A stretch of DNA of 64,000 nt, taken from NCBI RefSeq assembly GCF_024868665.1, contig NC_079890.1:7774923-7838922 (forward strand). Direction: 5' to 3'. Below, piece after piece: positions 1 to 11,339 of this stretch (positions are counted from its first letter, which is position 1; each line of letters begins with the position of its first letter). The translations under genes were made by a program, and so were the position numbers. Below the pieces are notes generated by a model. That model made no database searches and had not been told where the DNA came from. It saw nothing but the letters and a program-made list of their open reading frames with translations. Source of the DNA: Triplophysa rosa (taxonomy: Eukaryota > Chordata > Actinopteri > Cypriniformes > Nemacheilidae).

Positions 1-435
1 TTTCCAGTGTCTCGTCTCTGTTCCCGCCATCTCGTTTCCTTGTTATCTTTCCCTGAGTGTTTCATTACCCACACCTGCCCCATGTCGTTATCCCTCGTTT
101 GTCTTACCCTATATAATACCCTCATGTTTCATTGTCCTGTGTTCGGTCATTGTAAGTGTGTATGCAGTTCGTCTTGTGCTCGTCCAGTGTTTACCTGTGC
201 CATATGCTCGTGTTCCTGTTGATGATGTTCTGTCTTGTTTCAGTAAGTGTTGAGTTCAGTTCATGTGTAGTGTTTGGTTAGTTTAGTGTTTAGTTAGTCT
301 TTGTTTTTGTTTACCTGTGATTATTGTTTTACCCCCCCGTGGGTCCTTGTTTTGTGTTTCTGTAATAAATACAGTTTTTTGTTAACCCCTTCACTGCCTG
401 CCTGCTATTGGGTTCTTTCTGCCAATGCCGTGACA
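1..435 (+). mobile_element. Partial LTR, cut by the window edge
   Basis: The segment is a diverged relative of the LTRs at 36961-37473 and 38778-39284. They share the 'ctcatgtttcattgtcctgt' block, a GC-flanked 'cgtgggtc' block, an AATAAA signal (near 364) and a 'ttgttaacccctt' block before a terminal TGACA at 431-435. The 5' end lies outside the window, so its target duplication cannot be read. It abuts a Gypsy gag remnant in the opposite orientation, which suggests insertion into that element. Confidence 0.6.
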
Positions 436-1038
436 AGTGCAATGTGCAAATACAACAATCAACAAAATGATCAGAATTATGCACACACCAAAATGATCAG
501 AATTATGCACAATAGTTTCTGCATAATTTTGAGTTTTAACAAGTTCCGCTTGTCTTGCTATCTGCACTGCCTTTCCCAGGGTCAGATCACTTTCCATCTG
601 TAGCGTTTGTGACACTCCACGATCATTTATTCTGATCACCAATCTGTCTCGGATCTGTTCATCCTTCTGTGTTCCAAACTCACAATTTTCTGACAATTCG
701 TACAAACCTCTCACGAAAGCTTCAACCGTTTCACCCATCTGTTGTGAACGTTGATGAAAACATGCACGCTCATGTATGACATTCCTTCGTGGCACAAAAT
801 GTCCATTAAACTTTTCCACTACCTCTTCGTATCTTCTCGAGTCCTCCGGATTCCCGAAACGAAATGATGCGAATATAGTCTCTGCCTCTTTCCCCATAGC
901 ATACATCAGTGAATTTACTTGGACCTCTTCGTTCTCTTTATCCAGCTTTGTAGCGATCCTAAATCGCTTGAAACGCTGTATCCACGTGGGCCATGTGGCG
1001 GGTTGACTAAAGTCAAACTTCTCCGGAGCTTGAAACAT
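391..1038 (-). pseudogene. Gypsy-type retrotransposon Gag fragment
   Basis: Reading leftward from Met at 1038 (MFQAPEKFDF), about 175 residues resemble the Gag of Ty3/Gypsy elements with the Retrotrans_gag domain. Visible are a WPTWIQRFKRF segment, a MYAMGKEAETIF segment, a 'FNGHFVPRRNVIHERACF' stretch and a 'VEAFVRGLYELSENCEF' stretch. In life such a Gag would form the retrotransposon capsid. The likeness ends near 511; the remaining residues down to the stop at 391 are chimeric, running through a doubled 'atgatcagaattatgcac' motif and into the LTR at 1-435. No zinc knuckle, protease or reverse transcriptase follows, so this is a truncated copy. An upstream in-frame Met at 1095 falls in the LTR/primer-binding region and was not chosen. 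Confidence 0.75.
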
Positions 1039-1080
1039 TGACAATCTTCTGGTACTTGAGTTAGCGAGTACGACGCACTT

Positions 1081-1270
1081 CTGACACCATGTCATATAAC
1101 TTCACACCGTTATATGTAAATAATAACTTTATTAGAACACAGCCTGAGTTAGGCTCACATGTCACATACACTCGGCTAACGGCACACCTCTCACATAACA
1201 TCCTTATGTGACGTAACACCCTCTTACGCCAAGCAGTATGGGTAATGTAGTGAACTCCACATCATCACAA
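1081..1270 (-). mobile_element. 5' LTR edge and primer-binding site of the Gypsy remnant
   Basis: On the minus strand the sequence reads ATGACA then TGGTGTCAGAAG, an LTR end followed directly by a Gypsy-style primer-binding site (1081-1089 is the start of that site). A minus-strand AATAAA (about 1127-1134) sits 40 bp before the LTR end. The outer LTR limit is not recognisable, so 1270 is approximate. Confidence 0.5.
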
Positions 1271-1849
1271 TCTCTTACCTGCAAATTTGACAGTTAAGGC
1301 TTCAGGCTCCCACTTAAGATTTCCTTCGCATATAATCTCTCTAAAAGATAGATAAATATATTGAATGCTTGTCGATGAAGGCCATTGCTGCAAGTCTGTC
1401 ATACCAGAAAACGAAACTGTGTCTGAGGTAAAACCCCTCGTGTTTTGTGGTCAAAAATGTATTTGCTGCTATTTGCTTTAACAATATGATAAAAGTAATA
1501 AATGTAACGAAATAAAATTAACACACTCGTCATTTGAATTCCGGTGCTTTTGACTGAGTGGCGCTGCACTAGTTGGAAGCCCTGACGCCTCCGCTGTGTC
1601 CTAAAACCCGAAATCTCCGCCAATTATATCTATATGATTTTCACAAAAGTTTATGACTTACCTAAAAGTTTCGGACAAAGAAAACCAAAGCGTCGGGGGT
1701 GGGGGATCACAAACAATTATTTTTATCTACGTTTGAAATAGGTTGGTTATAAAAAGCAAGTGTTGGTGTTGACAGTCATGCAGATTATAAAAAGAGTCGA
1801 CAGAGATACGTTTGTGTCTATGAAAAAACACTGCATACAAACATGTATG
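1271..1849. other. Non-coding stretch, no gene seen
   Basis: AT-rich sequence. Short open frames here lack codon structure or recognisable domains. Part may be outer LTR of the Gypsy remnant. Confidence 0.5.
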
Positions 1850-3461
1850 CAGGGACGTGCACAGACATTTTGAGGGGCATGCGCTCAAGTGGAAAAAAGG
1901 GCACTTCTCATATTTGTTTTAATTTTTTCCAAACGAAATGTTAAATATATTAAAATAACTATTTTTTGAAATCCCTCACACTCACCCAATTGTTTCATTT
2001 TCCAATAATGGTCTTCTGTAGAATTCACAAATTTTATCACAAGAACAGACAACAACATGAAATTAAGCCACATTGTGCATGTTTTCTATGCTAAAGTTTC
2101 AAGTATATATTTAGGATAAATGACTGCACAAAGGAAAATTACATATTTTCACTAATAATTTGTTTATTTTGCACACGCCAAGATAATTAAAACAATGACC
2201 TTCACATTAAACTGAAAAAGGCAGTTGGTGCTAATTTGTTATTTTACAGGAAATAAACCTGCAAAAATAATTAAAACACACTGCAAAAAATGATTGACAA
2301 AATACAAAAATACAGCTGCTTAACTAATTATTATTATTAATATTATTACCTATAATTACACTTACTGTACCACGCACTCGCATACACACACTGATGGTGA
2401 CAAGAACTTTGTTTCACATTTGAGGGAGGGCAGTTTAGATCTATCAGCATACACAACATATAAAATGGATAGTTATTAGATGAGGAGTCCGACATCAAAC
2501 TTATCAAGTTATTGTTTAAGGCAGGACACTTAATGTACTTTTCAATTTTGACATGTTTGTCTATTTTGCTTTCATGTCTTCTTTTGCTCTAATGGAAAGG
2601 ACATTTCCAAAATACACATAAAGTTGTTTGTTTTAAGCCTTCTATACCCTCGTCTATTTGCTTCTGTGGATTTCTTCTAAATTATCCAAAACAAGCTGCA
2701 TATATACTGTATCTGCATATGTAAACATAACATTTTAAGGGAAAAGACTCTTGATGTAAGTCATATTAACTAATAACTGGTGGTATGCTTTATTTATTTT
2801 GTTTATCTTGTTCATCTGAATTGCCTGACAAATGTATGCAAGTTAGCACATTTTAAATACTTAATGCCTGGTTTACATATCAATGAGGCGATTCTGGTGA
2901 CGTTATTAATTTGACTGTATTCAGCTGTCGTTTCTCCATCAAGTTAGCATGTATGCCAATGATATACTGCCTCAGCCTTAGCGAAACTTTAGCTATTAGC
3001 TTACTCATTAGCTCATAAGTGATGGATGTTAGCAAAACAATATTTGCAGTTTGTCTTTTGGATAATTAGGTGTGAATTCGAAAGCACATGTAGCTAGTCT
3101 GTTCATCACCACTCACCTCCACACCAAGACAAACGCTACTGGAAAGGAGCGAGGCTCTCTGCCTGATGTGCCAAACGTGCTAAACGTGTTACACGCACAG
3201 CTGTGCTGCGCGTGCGCGCTATGTGCGGCTGCGCGCCTGCGTGGAGACGCGGATGGAGAAAGGCATCGGAACTTTCAACATTTCCCAACCTGACCAGACA
3301 TTTTCTAATGGTTTGCCAGGGAAAGCCGTGCGCAAATAGAAACACATACGCACATACATATATCCATTAATAAAAAAATCCCAGAAAAAGGGCACTTTCT
3401 CTCGAGGAAGAAAACGGGCCTGGGCTCAAGCCTCCAAAGCACCCCCCTCTGCACGTGCCTG
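1850..3461. mobile_element. Non-autonomous hAT-like DNA transposon
   Basis: The left end CAGGGACGTGCAC and the right end (reverse complement CAGGCACGTGCAG) form terminal inverted repeats beginning with CAG. They are bounded by a perfect 8-bp direct repeat, catgtatg, at 1842-1849 and 3462-3469. CAG-starting termini and 8-bp duplications are hallmarks of the hAT superfamily. The inverted similarity extends inward about 65 bp, including a shared 'aaaaagggcact' block. The 1.6 kb interior is AT-rich and shows no transposase; open frames such as 3072-3293 cross low-complexity or GC-rich patches and look spurious. Confidence 0.75.
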
Positions 3462-3469
3462 CATGTATG

Positions 3470-3500
3470 TATATATATATGTATGTATATATATACACAC
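3470..3500. repeat. TA/CA microsatellite
   Basis: Alternating ta, gtat and ca units directly right of the hAT-like element. Confidence 0.8.
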
Positions 3501-3602
3501 ACACACGCACATTTGATCAGTATAATTAATATTAACTTACCTCTGGCATGTCAGCAGTGGCGCCGGTCGACCGTTGAAATTTAAAATAACCGCCCATGCA
3601 GC

Positions 3603-3737
3603 TCAATTTTAACCCAGCTGGCTGGGTTGTTACAGAAATTACCCAACAAACGTCAGAATTAACCCACCAAAATGACCCAATATCTCTAACCCAACTATTG
3701 GGTTACAAAAATAACTCAATGTTTTTTTAGAGTGTAA
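3603..3737. repeat. MITE-like fragment with AACCCA motifs
   Basis: Repeated 'aacccag/aacccaa' words and their complements form an imperfect fold-back, ending in 'tttttttagagtgta'. Many small fish DNA elements end in this way. The other terminus was not found. Confidence 0.4.
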
Positions 3738-3942
3738 ATATCATTATAATAAACAGCAATATGAACTTTTAAAAATCTGTGAAAATACCTTAAATTATGT
3801 TTTTTAGTTGGATATACCAAAATAAATGTGTAAAAAATAACAGTTAACTTTGTGTACAATGTACATTTATTATTTAAGATTTTTCACCAAAGGAATTAAG
3901 TACTTACAGTAACTAACAAATACATTTTTAAGATATGCTTAA

Positions 3943-4725
3943 TAGACCGCTCAAAAAAATTAAGGGAACACCTGATCACCACAGCATAACACCAAGTCAG
4001 TTAACCTTCAGTTAACCTTCAGGAATGATCAATCAACCCGGTAAGGTAGCATAAGTGATTGTGAACCATTTTCACTTGCTTTGGTGCAAATAAAAGTGAC
4101 AACAGGTACACTGGAGAGGCAACAGCAAGGGTGGTCTGGGGAGGACCATTCTCAGAAGGTCTTACAGACCTCCGTGTGCTATGAAGGGATGAAATCCTCA
4201 GATATGTAACCAGAGTCTGTAGCTAGTTTCTGGATGATGAAGGCATTGATGACATCTACTGGCCCTCACATTCCCCAGACCTAAATTCAGTTGAGAACCT
4301 CTGGGATCTCATGTATCCGAAGCCTCAAGTAGCACCTATAGACTGTCCAGGCAGGAGCTCTGATCCAGGTCTGGGAGGATATCCCACAGGACACCATGTG
4401 CCATCTCATCAGGAGTATGCCCAGACATTGTTGGGAGTTCATTCGGGCATGTGGGGCCATGCACATTACTGACTAACATTATGAGTTACTGTGATGAAAT
4501 TCAAACAAGTTGAATCAGCCAGTATTTTCATTTTTTACAGTGATTTTACTGTAATTCCTGCCATGAATGAGTTCATGATTTTGGCTTTCATTGACCGTTT
4601 TCATTATTTTGTTCTCACAACATTATGCAAAGCATAAAAGTGAAGAGTTTTAACCTGGATATTTCGTTCATTGAGATCTAATACAGTGTGATTTAGGTGT
4701 TCCATTATTTTTTTTGAGCAGTGTA
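3943..4725 (+). pseudogene. Degenerate Tc1/mariner (IS630-type) element
   Basis: Terminal inverted repeats containing 'gctcaaaaaaa' and 'gggaacac/ggaacacc' face each other at 3943-3975 and 4695-4725, each against a TA dinucleotide. Near 4255-4315 the plus strand translates to DIYWPSHSPDLNSVENLWD. This is the block around the third catalytic acid of Tc1/mariner transposases (family knowledge: W-P-x-Q-S-P-D-L-N-P-I-E). Stops and deletions leave only about 780 bp and no open transposase frame, so it is a dead copy. Confidence 0.8.
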
Positions 4726-4829
4726 TTTTTGGTACATTTCAGTAACATTTATGAGAAATGTGAACTTGTGAAAATGTGAAAAACTACAACTATTACTCAT
4801 TTCATGTCAATATTCATAACTTAAAAAAA

Positions 4830-5115
4830 TGGAGTGAGTTTCCCGCTAAAGTGATCACATGAACATGATCAGCAGTTACACGCCAAACACTCCTGTGGTA
4901 TGAAGGCTCTGACTGGAATAGCCTAAAATATTCTCACAAGTCCTGGTAATTATAGTGAGTAAAGGACTACATATTGTGTTATTAAAGCGGAGGTAACATG
5001 CTATTTCATGCATTCTGACTTCTTTACACCTGCTGGCTTCTCAAGTTTAACATGGTAAACTTGTCAAAAAACGAGTTGAACGTATGACGTAGTATTTCTG
5101 TGCTCAATTCACTCC
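4830..5115 (+). repeat. Dispersed repeat fragment shared with 34.9-35.2 kb and 54.7/55.4 kb
   Basis: The part at 5036-5110 matches 54655-54735 in inverted orientation (shared 'aaaaaacgagttg' and 'cgtagtatttctgtgct'). The 'catgcattctgacttcttta' block near 5010 recurs, inverted, near 35225 and 55420. This identifies one dispersed non-coding family present at least three times in the window. Confidence 0.6.
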
Positions 5116-5844
5116 CCCAGGGTTTGTACAGGTTTCGTAGTTTTTTTTTTAACATGGATTCCACAGATTTCACAGCTCTTAAATATAATCAATATTTTCA
5201 AGTGTAAATTTTTCACCAAAAAAATACAGTAAATCATTGTAAAAGAAATAGAGTGTACCTTACACACTCTCTGGTGACAGATCAAGAGCTTACGGTACAA
5301 CTTGAACTGCGTAATAGACACATATGAACGGAACCTAAGGATATCACGAAATGGTTTATTTATTTCATTGTGTTTTATCAGCAACTGAATAGGAGTGTTA
5401 GGGACAAAAGAGTATTAAAAAGAACGTTTTTCAAACAAAACTGCTGTGGGAAAAAAAACAATAGAAAGCATCACAGAAATTCTAATCTTCTCCTTTAAAA
5501 TAACATTATGAACCATTAGCTTTTCCAATTTTATATGGTTCCCATCTAAATAACATCCCGCCATTAGAATCTATCACATAGACACCATAGTTTCCATTAA
5601 AACGAATACAATTCCTGGTATAACCATTAAATCCATTACATTTTGTGTTTTGGGCAGGGTTTTTCAGCAGGGATTAAATCATTTTTTATGTACACACTAC
5701 TAAGACACTGCGAGTGATTTTTGAGATTGTAATATTGCATGACAAACTCAAATTCAACCTCAGTAAACTGTCAGTCAAGCATGGTATACCCCATTAAGCA
5801 AAACCAGGTTAACACAGACTTGAAATGCGCATATCACTTGAGTA
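5116..5844. other. Non-coding stretch, no gene seen
   Basis: AT-rich; open frames of 70-91 codons have no recognisable domains. Nothing further could be supported. Confidence 0.5.
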
Positions 5845-6246
5845 TTAAAGTCGCCATGAAATCAAACAGGAAAATTCTAAGTGTTTTACACAGTGTTGCA
5901 GTTATTATTATAAATGATATATCTGTGCACACCATTATTTTTTTTAATTAATTTGCACTTGTAATCTTTAAACAAAAACATAAAGTTCCTCTCCCCGTCT
6001 CAACAACAACTCTTCACCACATGACGGAAGCAACAAAAAAGAGGTAGGAATATACTGACTGTCCAATGGCCAGGCATTTTTAGCCCTGCCTCCAGGCGCC
6101 ATTTACAACAAAGCAATCAAGAAGGGAAGGGCAAAATAAAGTCCCGCCCTACATTTTTTTCTAATTTCAGAAGCAGTTGCACTCGGATATACGTCACGAT
6201 ATGGAAAAAGAAGTCAATTGCAGATTCCGTTTCATGGTGACTTTAA
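5845..6246. mobile_element. TTAA-flanked MITE
   Basis: AGTCGCCATGAAAT at 5849 is mirrored by ATTCCGTTTCATGGTGACT ending at 6242, and both ends are bounded by TTAA (5845-5848, 6243-6246). TTAA targets are typical of piggyBac and Kolobok elements (family knowledge). The 394-bp interior has no coding capacity, so this is a non-autonomous derivative. Confidence 0.7.
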
Positions 6247-6690
6247 ATAATTATCTTTCTTTTGTGTCCTCTAGGTGGTGTTTTAAATTGTGAAATACTC
6301 TATGCACGCAGGAGTGATGACGTACTTCTTCTAAAATCTCATGCTGCATTCGGATATTGTGATGTAAAATATACAACTTCTGACCTCAATCTGTTCCAGT
6401 CAACCACGACTCACATTTGCATGTTTACCACGTGATGTCACAATGAGACGCAAAGAGGACGTTATGGTAGCTATTCAAACGTATAGGCATTTGTTCATAA
6501 ACAGTTTCTGAATATGTTAACGTTCATGTTCATACATATTACGTATTTTAAAAATAGCCTGTGGTTCACATAAGCCTGCGAAGAGCCATCTTGTCCGTGA
6601 CATCAAATGACGCATCTCGCAAAGGTCGTGGTTAATCGATCTGTCCCAAGTTCAGAGGTCGAATAACCGACTTCGTTTGCCGTTCCAGAC
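6247..6690. other. Intergenic sequence beside the hairpin element
   Basis: No gene recognised. Several TGACGTCA-like and 'gcattcgga' words recall the repeat family at 10100 and 19400, suggesting diverged repeat DNA. Confidence 0.35.
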
Positions 6691-6848
6691 AATAGGCTTG
6701 TTCGACTTGATGCGGCGCCGAAGATCTGACAGGCGGATGACATCAAAGTACTGCGAGAGCGATTCGAAAAACGATAAATAGTTTGCTTTCGAATTGCTCT
6801 TGCGGTACTTTGATGTCATCTGCCTGTCGGATCTTGCGGCGCCGCATC
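6691..6848. repeat. Imperfect palindrome (hairpin), interrupted by a LINE
   Basis: Left arm 6709-6769 pairs with right arm 6786-6848 with about six mismatches and one indel; the loop is about 16 bp. The outer 18 bp of the left arm (6691-6708) find their partner only at 10081-10097, beyond the LINE. Removing 6849-10080 restores one continuous symmetrical hairpin with arms of about 79 bp. The type of element is not identified. Confidence 0.8.
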
Positions 6849-7021
6849 TTCTTCTTCTTCTGGTGTTTTATGAAGAAGGTTATGAAGAAGGTTTTCGTGG
6901 GTTTGGCAAACCCACGAAAAGGTGCATTACTGCCACCTACTGATCTGGAGTGTGGAGAGTACTTCGATTTGGAAGGAAGACAGGGGAAAAAAGGAAAAAA
7001 AAGAAAAAGGTATTTTAATTC

Positions 7022-7885
7022 CTATATTCTATCTATTGTTCCTGTGTTTTTTAGGTATTTAAATAATATTTCATGTACTCTTGATGGCCTTGACCCGTTT
7101 CCTAACAATACTTTTAAAGAGATATTATCCACTCCCAACCGTCCTAATTCTTGTATTAATTGGAATCTCTCCCTTTCATATGCAGGATATGCCTCACTGT
7201 TTCTAATTCTCCACATTTGTCACACTTTCCCGATTCATGCTTACCTATTTTAAAAAGTGTATAGTTTAATGCTGTATGTCCAATTCTTAGTCTTGAAATA
7301 ATGACATCATTCTTCCTATGGAAAATATATTTTCCTCTCATTTCCAACATACTCCTGAATCTGGAAAAGATGTCTTCCTTTAAACCCACTTTTCCATAAC
7401 GTTTGCCATTTCTTACTTACTTCAGATGATATCACTCTCTTGAATTCATCTTTACTTAAAGCTAACTTAATTTCTACTTGTGGATGATTTAATGCTTTCT
7501 TTGCTAGTAAGTCTACTTCTTCATTTCCATCCACACCCACATGTGCAGGTAGCCAGAGGAAATTTACCTCTATCCTTAACTGCCTTATTCTAAACAAACT
7601 TTGTAAAACTTCAAATACTAAGTCTTGCCTAGCTTCAGATTTACCACTTAGTAGACTAGTGAGCGCAGCCATTGAATCACTGTACATCACAGTTCTTTCT
7701 GGTTGGACTTCTTCGATCCACTGTAGAGCTAGTATGATGGCTAACAATTCAGTAGTAAAAACTTACACATGTTCTGATAATCTTTTTGCAATTTATATTT
7801 TAAAAGTAGGAATATATACTGCTGCTGCTCTTCTTCCAGACTCTGGTTCCTTAGACCCATCTGTAAATACCTGTAATACAGAATA
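7022..7885 (-). pseudogene. LINE ORF2 C-terminus: RNase H domain and zinc finger
   Basis: Near 7885 the minus strand starts an RNase H fold with FTDGSKEPESG (first catalytic Asp). It continues through MYSDSMAAL (acidic motif) and WLPAHVGVDGNEEVD (His and final Asp). Two in-frame stops fall between the first motif and LLAIILALQW, and a frame change follows near 7320. Further on, CDKCGELETVRHIL resembles the C-terminal CCHC finger of I-clade LINEs. RNase H would degrade the RNA strand during reverse transcription; this copy is disabled. Confidence 0.8.
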
Positions 7886-8128
7886 ATATTCCTTTATTAT
7901 ATACTGTTGAACCACTAATTCAGTTGGTATAATTCAGCTTTCATTATTTTGTGAATTTGTAAATCTATTAGTGGCATAGGGAACATCCAGGGGGGAATTG
8001 CTGGTATAGCAACAGAAGGAGCAATTTCATAGTCTTTCAACTCCAAGCTGTTCTCCTCCTTCCTTACTACCCAGCCAAAGCTTGTTATTTCTTTATATTC
8101 ATATTCCCAACAATTTTTCTAAATTACT

Positions 8129-9832
8129 CTAACTGGATGGTTTTCCAGATGTCCCTTTACACCATACCAGTACCTTAATCTCAACCAGTACCTTAATCTG
8201 GGACCTAGGTTGTTCTAGAGGCAATTCTCCCATTTCAATTTGCAATGAGGCTACCGGAGAAGATCTAAATGCACCACAGCAAACGCGCAAAGCTTGATTT
8301 TGTATTACCTCTATCTTTTTAAGTAATGTTTTGTTCGCAGAACTGTATACTACACAACCATAATCTATGTTTGATCTAATCACAGCATAATAAATTATTT
8401 TCAATGACTGACAGCTTGCCCCCCACTCAGCTCCTGACAAGCACCTTAATACCTTTATTACTTTTTTGCATTTTTCTAGCAATTTCTGAAAATGTATTCT
8501 AAAACCTAATTTAGAGTCCATCCACATACCCAAAAATCTTACTACATTAACTTGCTCCAGCTGATAACCATACATTTTGACATTCAATCTTGGATTCTTT
8601 TTCTTTTTCGAAAAACATATTACTTGTGTTTTTGCCACAGAAAAACGAAAACCCCAACTATTCGCCCATTTTTCCACCTCATTCACTGCTTTTTGTATTT
8701 TACTTTCTACAAATAGAACATTTCGCCCCCTTTTCCATAGTGCTCCATCATCCGCATATAATGATCTTCCTATTCCAGTATCTACGTTATGATAGATGTC
8801 ATTAATCATTAAATTAAAAAGAATAGGACTGCTCACACTTCCCTGGGGAGTTCCATTCTCAATTGTAAGAATCTGAGAAAAGGCAGTCCCTACTCTTACT
8901 TGAATCGTTCTTCCAAACAAGAAACTCAGAATCCAGTTATACATTTTTCCATCAATTCTCAAGCTTTCCAATTTCAATAAAAGCCCCTCTTTCCACAACA
9001 TATCGTAAGTTTTTTCTACGTCAAAAAAGACTCCCACAAGCACATTATTAACTTGAGCTTTTCGAATTTCAGCTTCCAGACATACTACTGAATCCATCGT
9101 ATTTCTCCCTTTTCTAGATCCACTTTGACATGCTGAAAAAATGTTTCTACTTTCAATCACATATGTCAACCTATTCAAAACCATCTGTTCCATAATTTTG
9201 CATAAATTTGATGTCAACACAATAGGTCTATTAATGAATTGGCTGAGAGTGGTCTTTACCTGGTTTGGCTATTGGCACTATGACCCCATGCCTCCAATCT
9301 GCTGGCAAATTCCCTGTCTCCCATATTTTGTTAAAAGTCTTAAAATCATACTTAATGATAATTCTGATAAGTGCTTTATCATCTCATAGCATATGTCATC
9401 CTTGCCTGGAGAAGTATGTTTGACCCCCACTAGCGCTCTCTTTAACTCATACAAGGTAAATTCTGAGTCCAACATACTTCCTGATGTATTCTTCTTTACA
9501 TATATGTGAGCATTCTCCCTAACTTTCTGTTCCCTATATTTCCTCATATTCTCTGAAATATTTTCATTACTGTGCACCTTTACGAAAGTTTCCACTAACA
9601 TCTCTGCTTTATCTCTATCTTTTATTGCTATTTTTCCATTTTTTACTAAAACTGGAATGTTGTTATTTCTCTGAATCCCTCCCATCTTTCTAATCATATT
9701 CCAAACTTCATTAATTTCAATTTCTTCCCCAATTATATTACAAAATTCTCTCCAGTAATTTCTTTTTGCTTTTCTTAATTCTCTCATCACTATTGCCTGT
9801 GCTCTCTTTAAGTTAATGTATTCATTAAACAA
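8129..9832 (-). pseudogene. LINE ORF2: reverse transcriptase (I/Nimb-like)
   Basis: Two open blocks, 9278-9832 and 8129-9220, carry the reverse transcriptase of a non-LTR retrotransposon. The upstream block holds the pre-RT region, ending before TSPGKDDICYEMIKHL and the 'WRHGV' area where the frame shifts. The second block shows LTSNLCKIMEQMVLNRL, SGSRKGRNTMDSVVCLE, the motif A region GVFFDVEKTYDMLW, TPQGSVSSPILFNLMIND (motif B) and SLYADDGALW (catalytic YADD). Later come VRFLGMWMDSKLGF and the thumb segment. The gap between blocks contains frameshifts, so it is not a functional gene, but the catalytic motifs are well preserved. Confidence 0.88.
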
Positions 9833-10099
9833 TACAGATTTTCTGGCTTTCTTCGTTGCTTTATTTCTTTCCTTTACCTACACTCTTCATTCCACCACGG
9901 TACTGCTTTTTTACTATTTATAGTTTTCTTTTTCCTACTACTTCCTCTGCCGTATTCCTTAACACTTCACTTATTTTCTTACTTAATTCTTCAATGCCTT
10001 AAATATCATCTACCATTTCACACATATTGTTATGAAATAATTCTTAAAAAAGCTCCCAGTTGGCTGTGCGCCGCCGCATCAAGTCGAACAAGCCTATTT

Positions 10100-11222
10100 A
10101 CTTCCGGGATTGAGGTCGGCAATAGAGGGTATGATTTGACGTCACTTTACCACGTGAACACGCGGAGACATGCCCCCTTGACTGTCAGGACACTATGGAA
10201 GGCCAGAAGGGCCAAAACGTGTGAAACTAATGTGTTAACACATAGTATGCGTTGACACGTGGTTTTGTGCATGCACATTGGACCACGGAGCTTTACCACC
10301 ACCTACTGGCGTGCCATTATTGCGTAAACAAAATAAAGCAAGAGACTATAGGCTTGTAAATTGCAAGATTTGATCTAAAATATATTGTGAACAATGTATT
10401 TTGAGGGCATAAGTAGTCAACTATATAGAATGATTAAAATATAATTAAAAATTAAGTATTGCTTAAATGGACCTATTAAACGTTGAAAGGCCATATTTAG
10501 AATATCAGGCTAATGAAGTGCAAGTTTATTTGCATCTTTCTCTAAACATTTTCATAACACTTGCATAATTCTATAGCCATGTTTGTTTAGAAAAGAGGTA
10601 ATTGAATATCAGTATTCAAATGTCAAACCCTATAGATCAATATTTCCTAGTGAGCCCCTTTGATAACACGTATAAAGTTGAGATACCTTTGTGCATTGTT
10701 CTGCAAATGTTTTCAAGGTTCAGTGCATTCAGTAATATAATTCAATATAATGCCTTATCATCAGACACACTCAAGATTTGTGAAACCTTTTTTCAAATTT
10801 AATCACAATAAATAAAGGTGTATTATTTCAGTGTATGCATTTGATTCAGGTTAACAGGTGAAAACTGGTGGGGAATAATATGATGTTTGAGGCCACCTTT
10901 ATTTCTTTATGTATGAAAAGTACAGAGTGTACACTTTCAAGTCACTTGTCATTCTGTTATATGTGGGACATACAAAGGAATTAAATGTCTCACATGACCA
11001 CAATGTTGCATATTTAACATATAACTTATACCAGTGGTCTCCAACCCCTGAAGAGCTAGCGTCCAGAAGATTTCAGTTCCGACCCCAATCAAACACACTT
11101 GAACCATCTTATCAAGGTGTTCAGGGTTGTTTGATAATTATAGACAGGTGTGCTGAAACGGGTTGGAGCTGAAGTCTGCAGGACCGTAGCTCTCCAGGAG
11201 CAGGGTTGGAGATCCCTGACTT
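10100..11222 (+). repeat. Left arm of a long inverted repeat
   Basis: This 1.1 kb arm is the reverse complement, with moderate divergence and indels, of 17990-19440. Corresponding blocks include 'ttggaccacggagctttacc' (10280) with the block near 19085, 'gtagtcaactatatagaatg' (10411) with the block near 18945, and 'gtgcattgttctgcaaat' (10691) with the block near 18343. No coding sequence is recognised. It may be one end of a large transposon with long inverted termini, or two opposed copies of one repeat. Confidence 0.75.
11030..11222. repeat. Small palindromic MITE (CCAACCC-type)
   Basis: The block begins 'ccagtggtctccaacccctg' and ends 'gttggagatccctgac', with inverted similarity between its ends and an internal 'aatcaaacacacttgaacca' segment. 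A related copy, inverted, is at 17990-18187. Confidence 0.6.
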
Positions 11223-11339
11223 ACACATTTAGCAAATAGGATGACACATATCTATACATATATATTATACGAATACTTTTAAACTATGAGTATAAGTGGG
11301 CCTAACCAATGAACTAAAAATTCAAGTACGTTTACCTGC

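Larger units (their letters stand above)
6849..10072 (-). mobile_element. 5'-truncated LINE with RNase H (I/Nimb-like)
   Basis: On the minus strand the copy runs from a truncated 5' end near 10072 to a 3' end in GAA-type triplets at 6849-6860. It is bracketed by an 8-bp direct repeat, gccgcatc, at 6841-6848 and 10073-10080, the expected mark of target-primed insertion. Order of parts: pre-RT segment, reverse transcriptase with YADD, RNase H, then a CCHC-like finger. RNase H downstream of the reverse transcriptase points to the I group (I, Nimb and relatives) rather than to L2. Endonuclease and ORF1 are missing. Confidence 0.8.
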
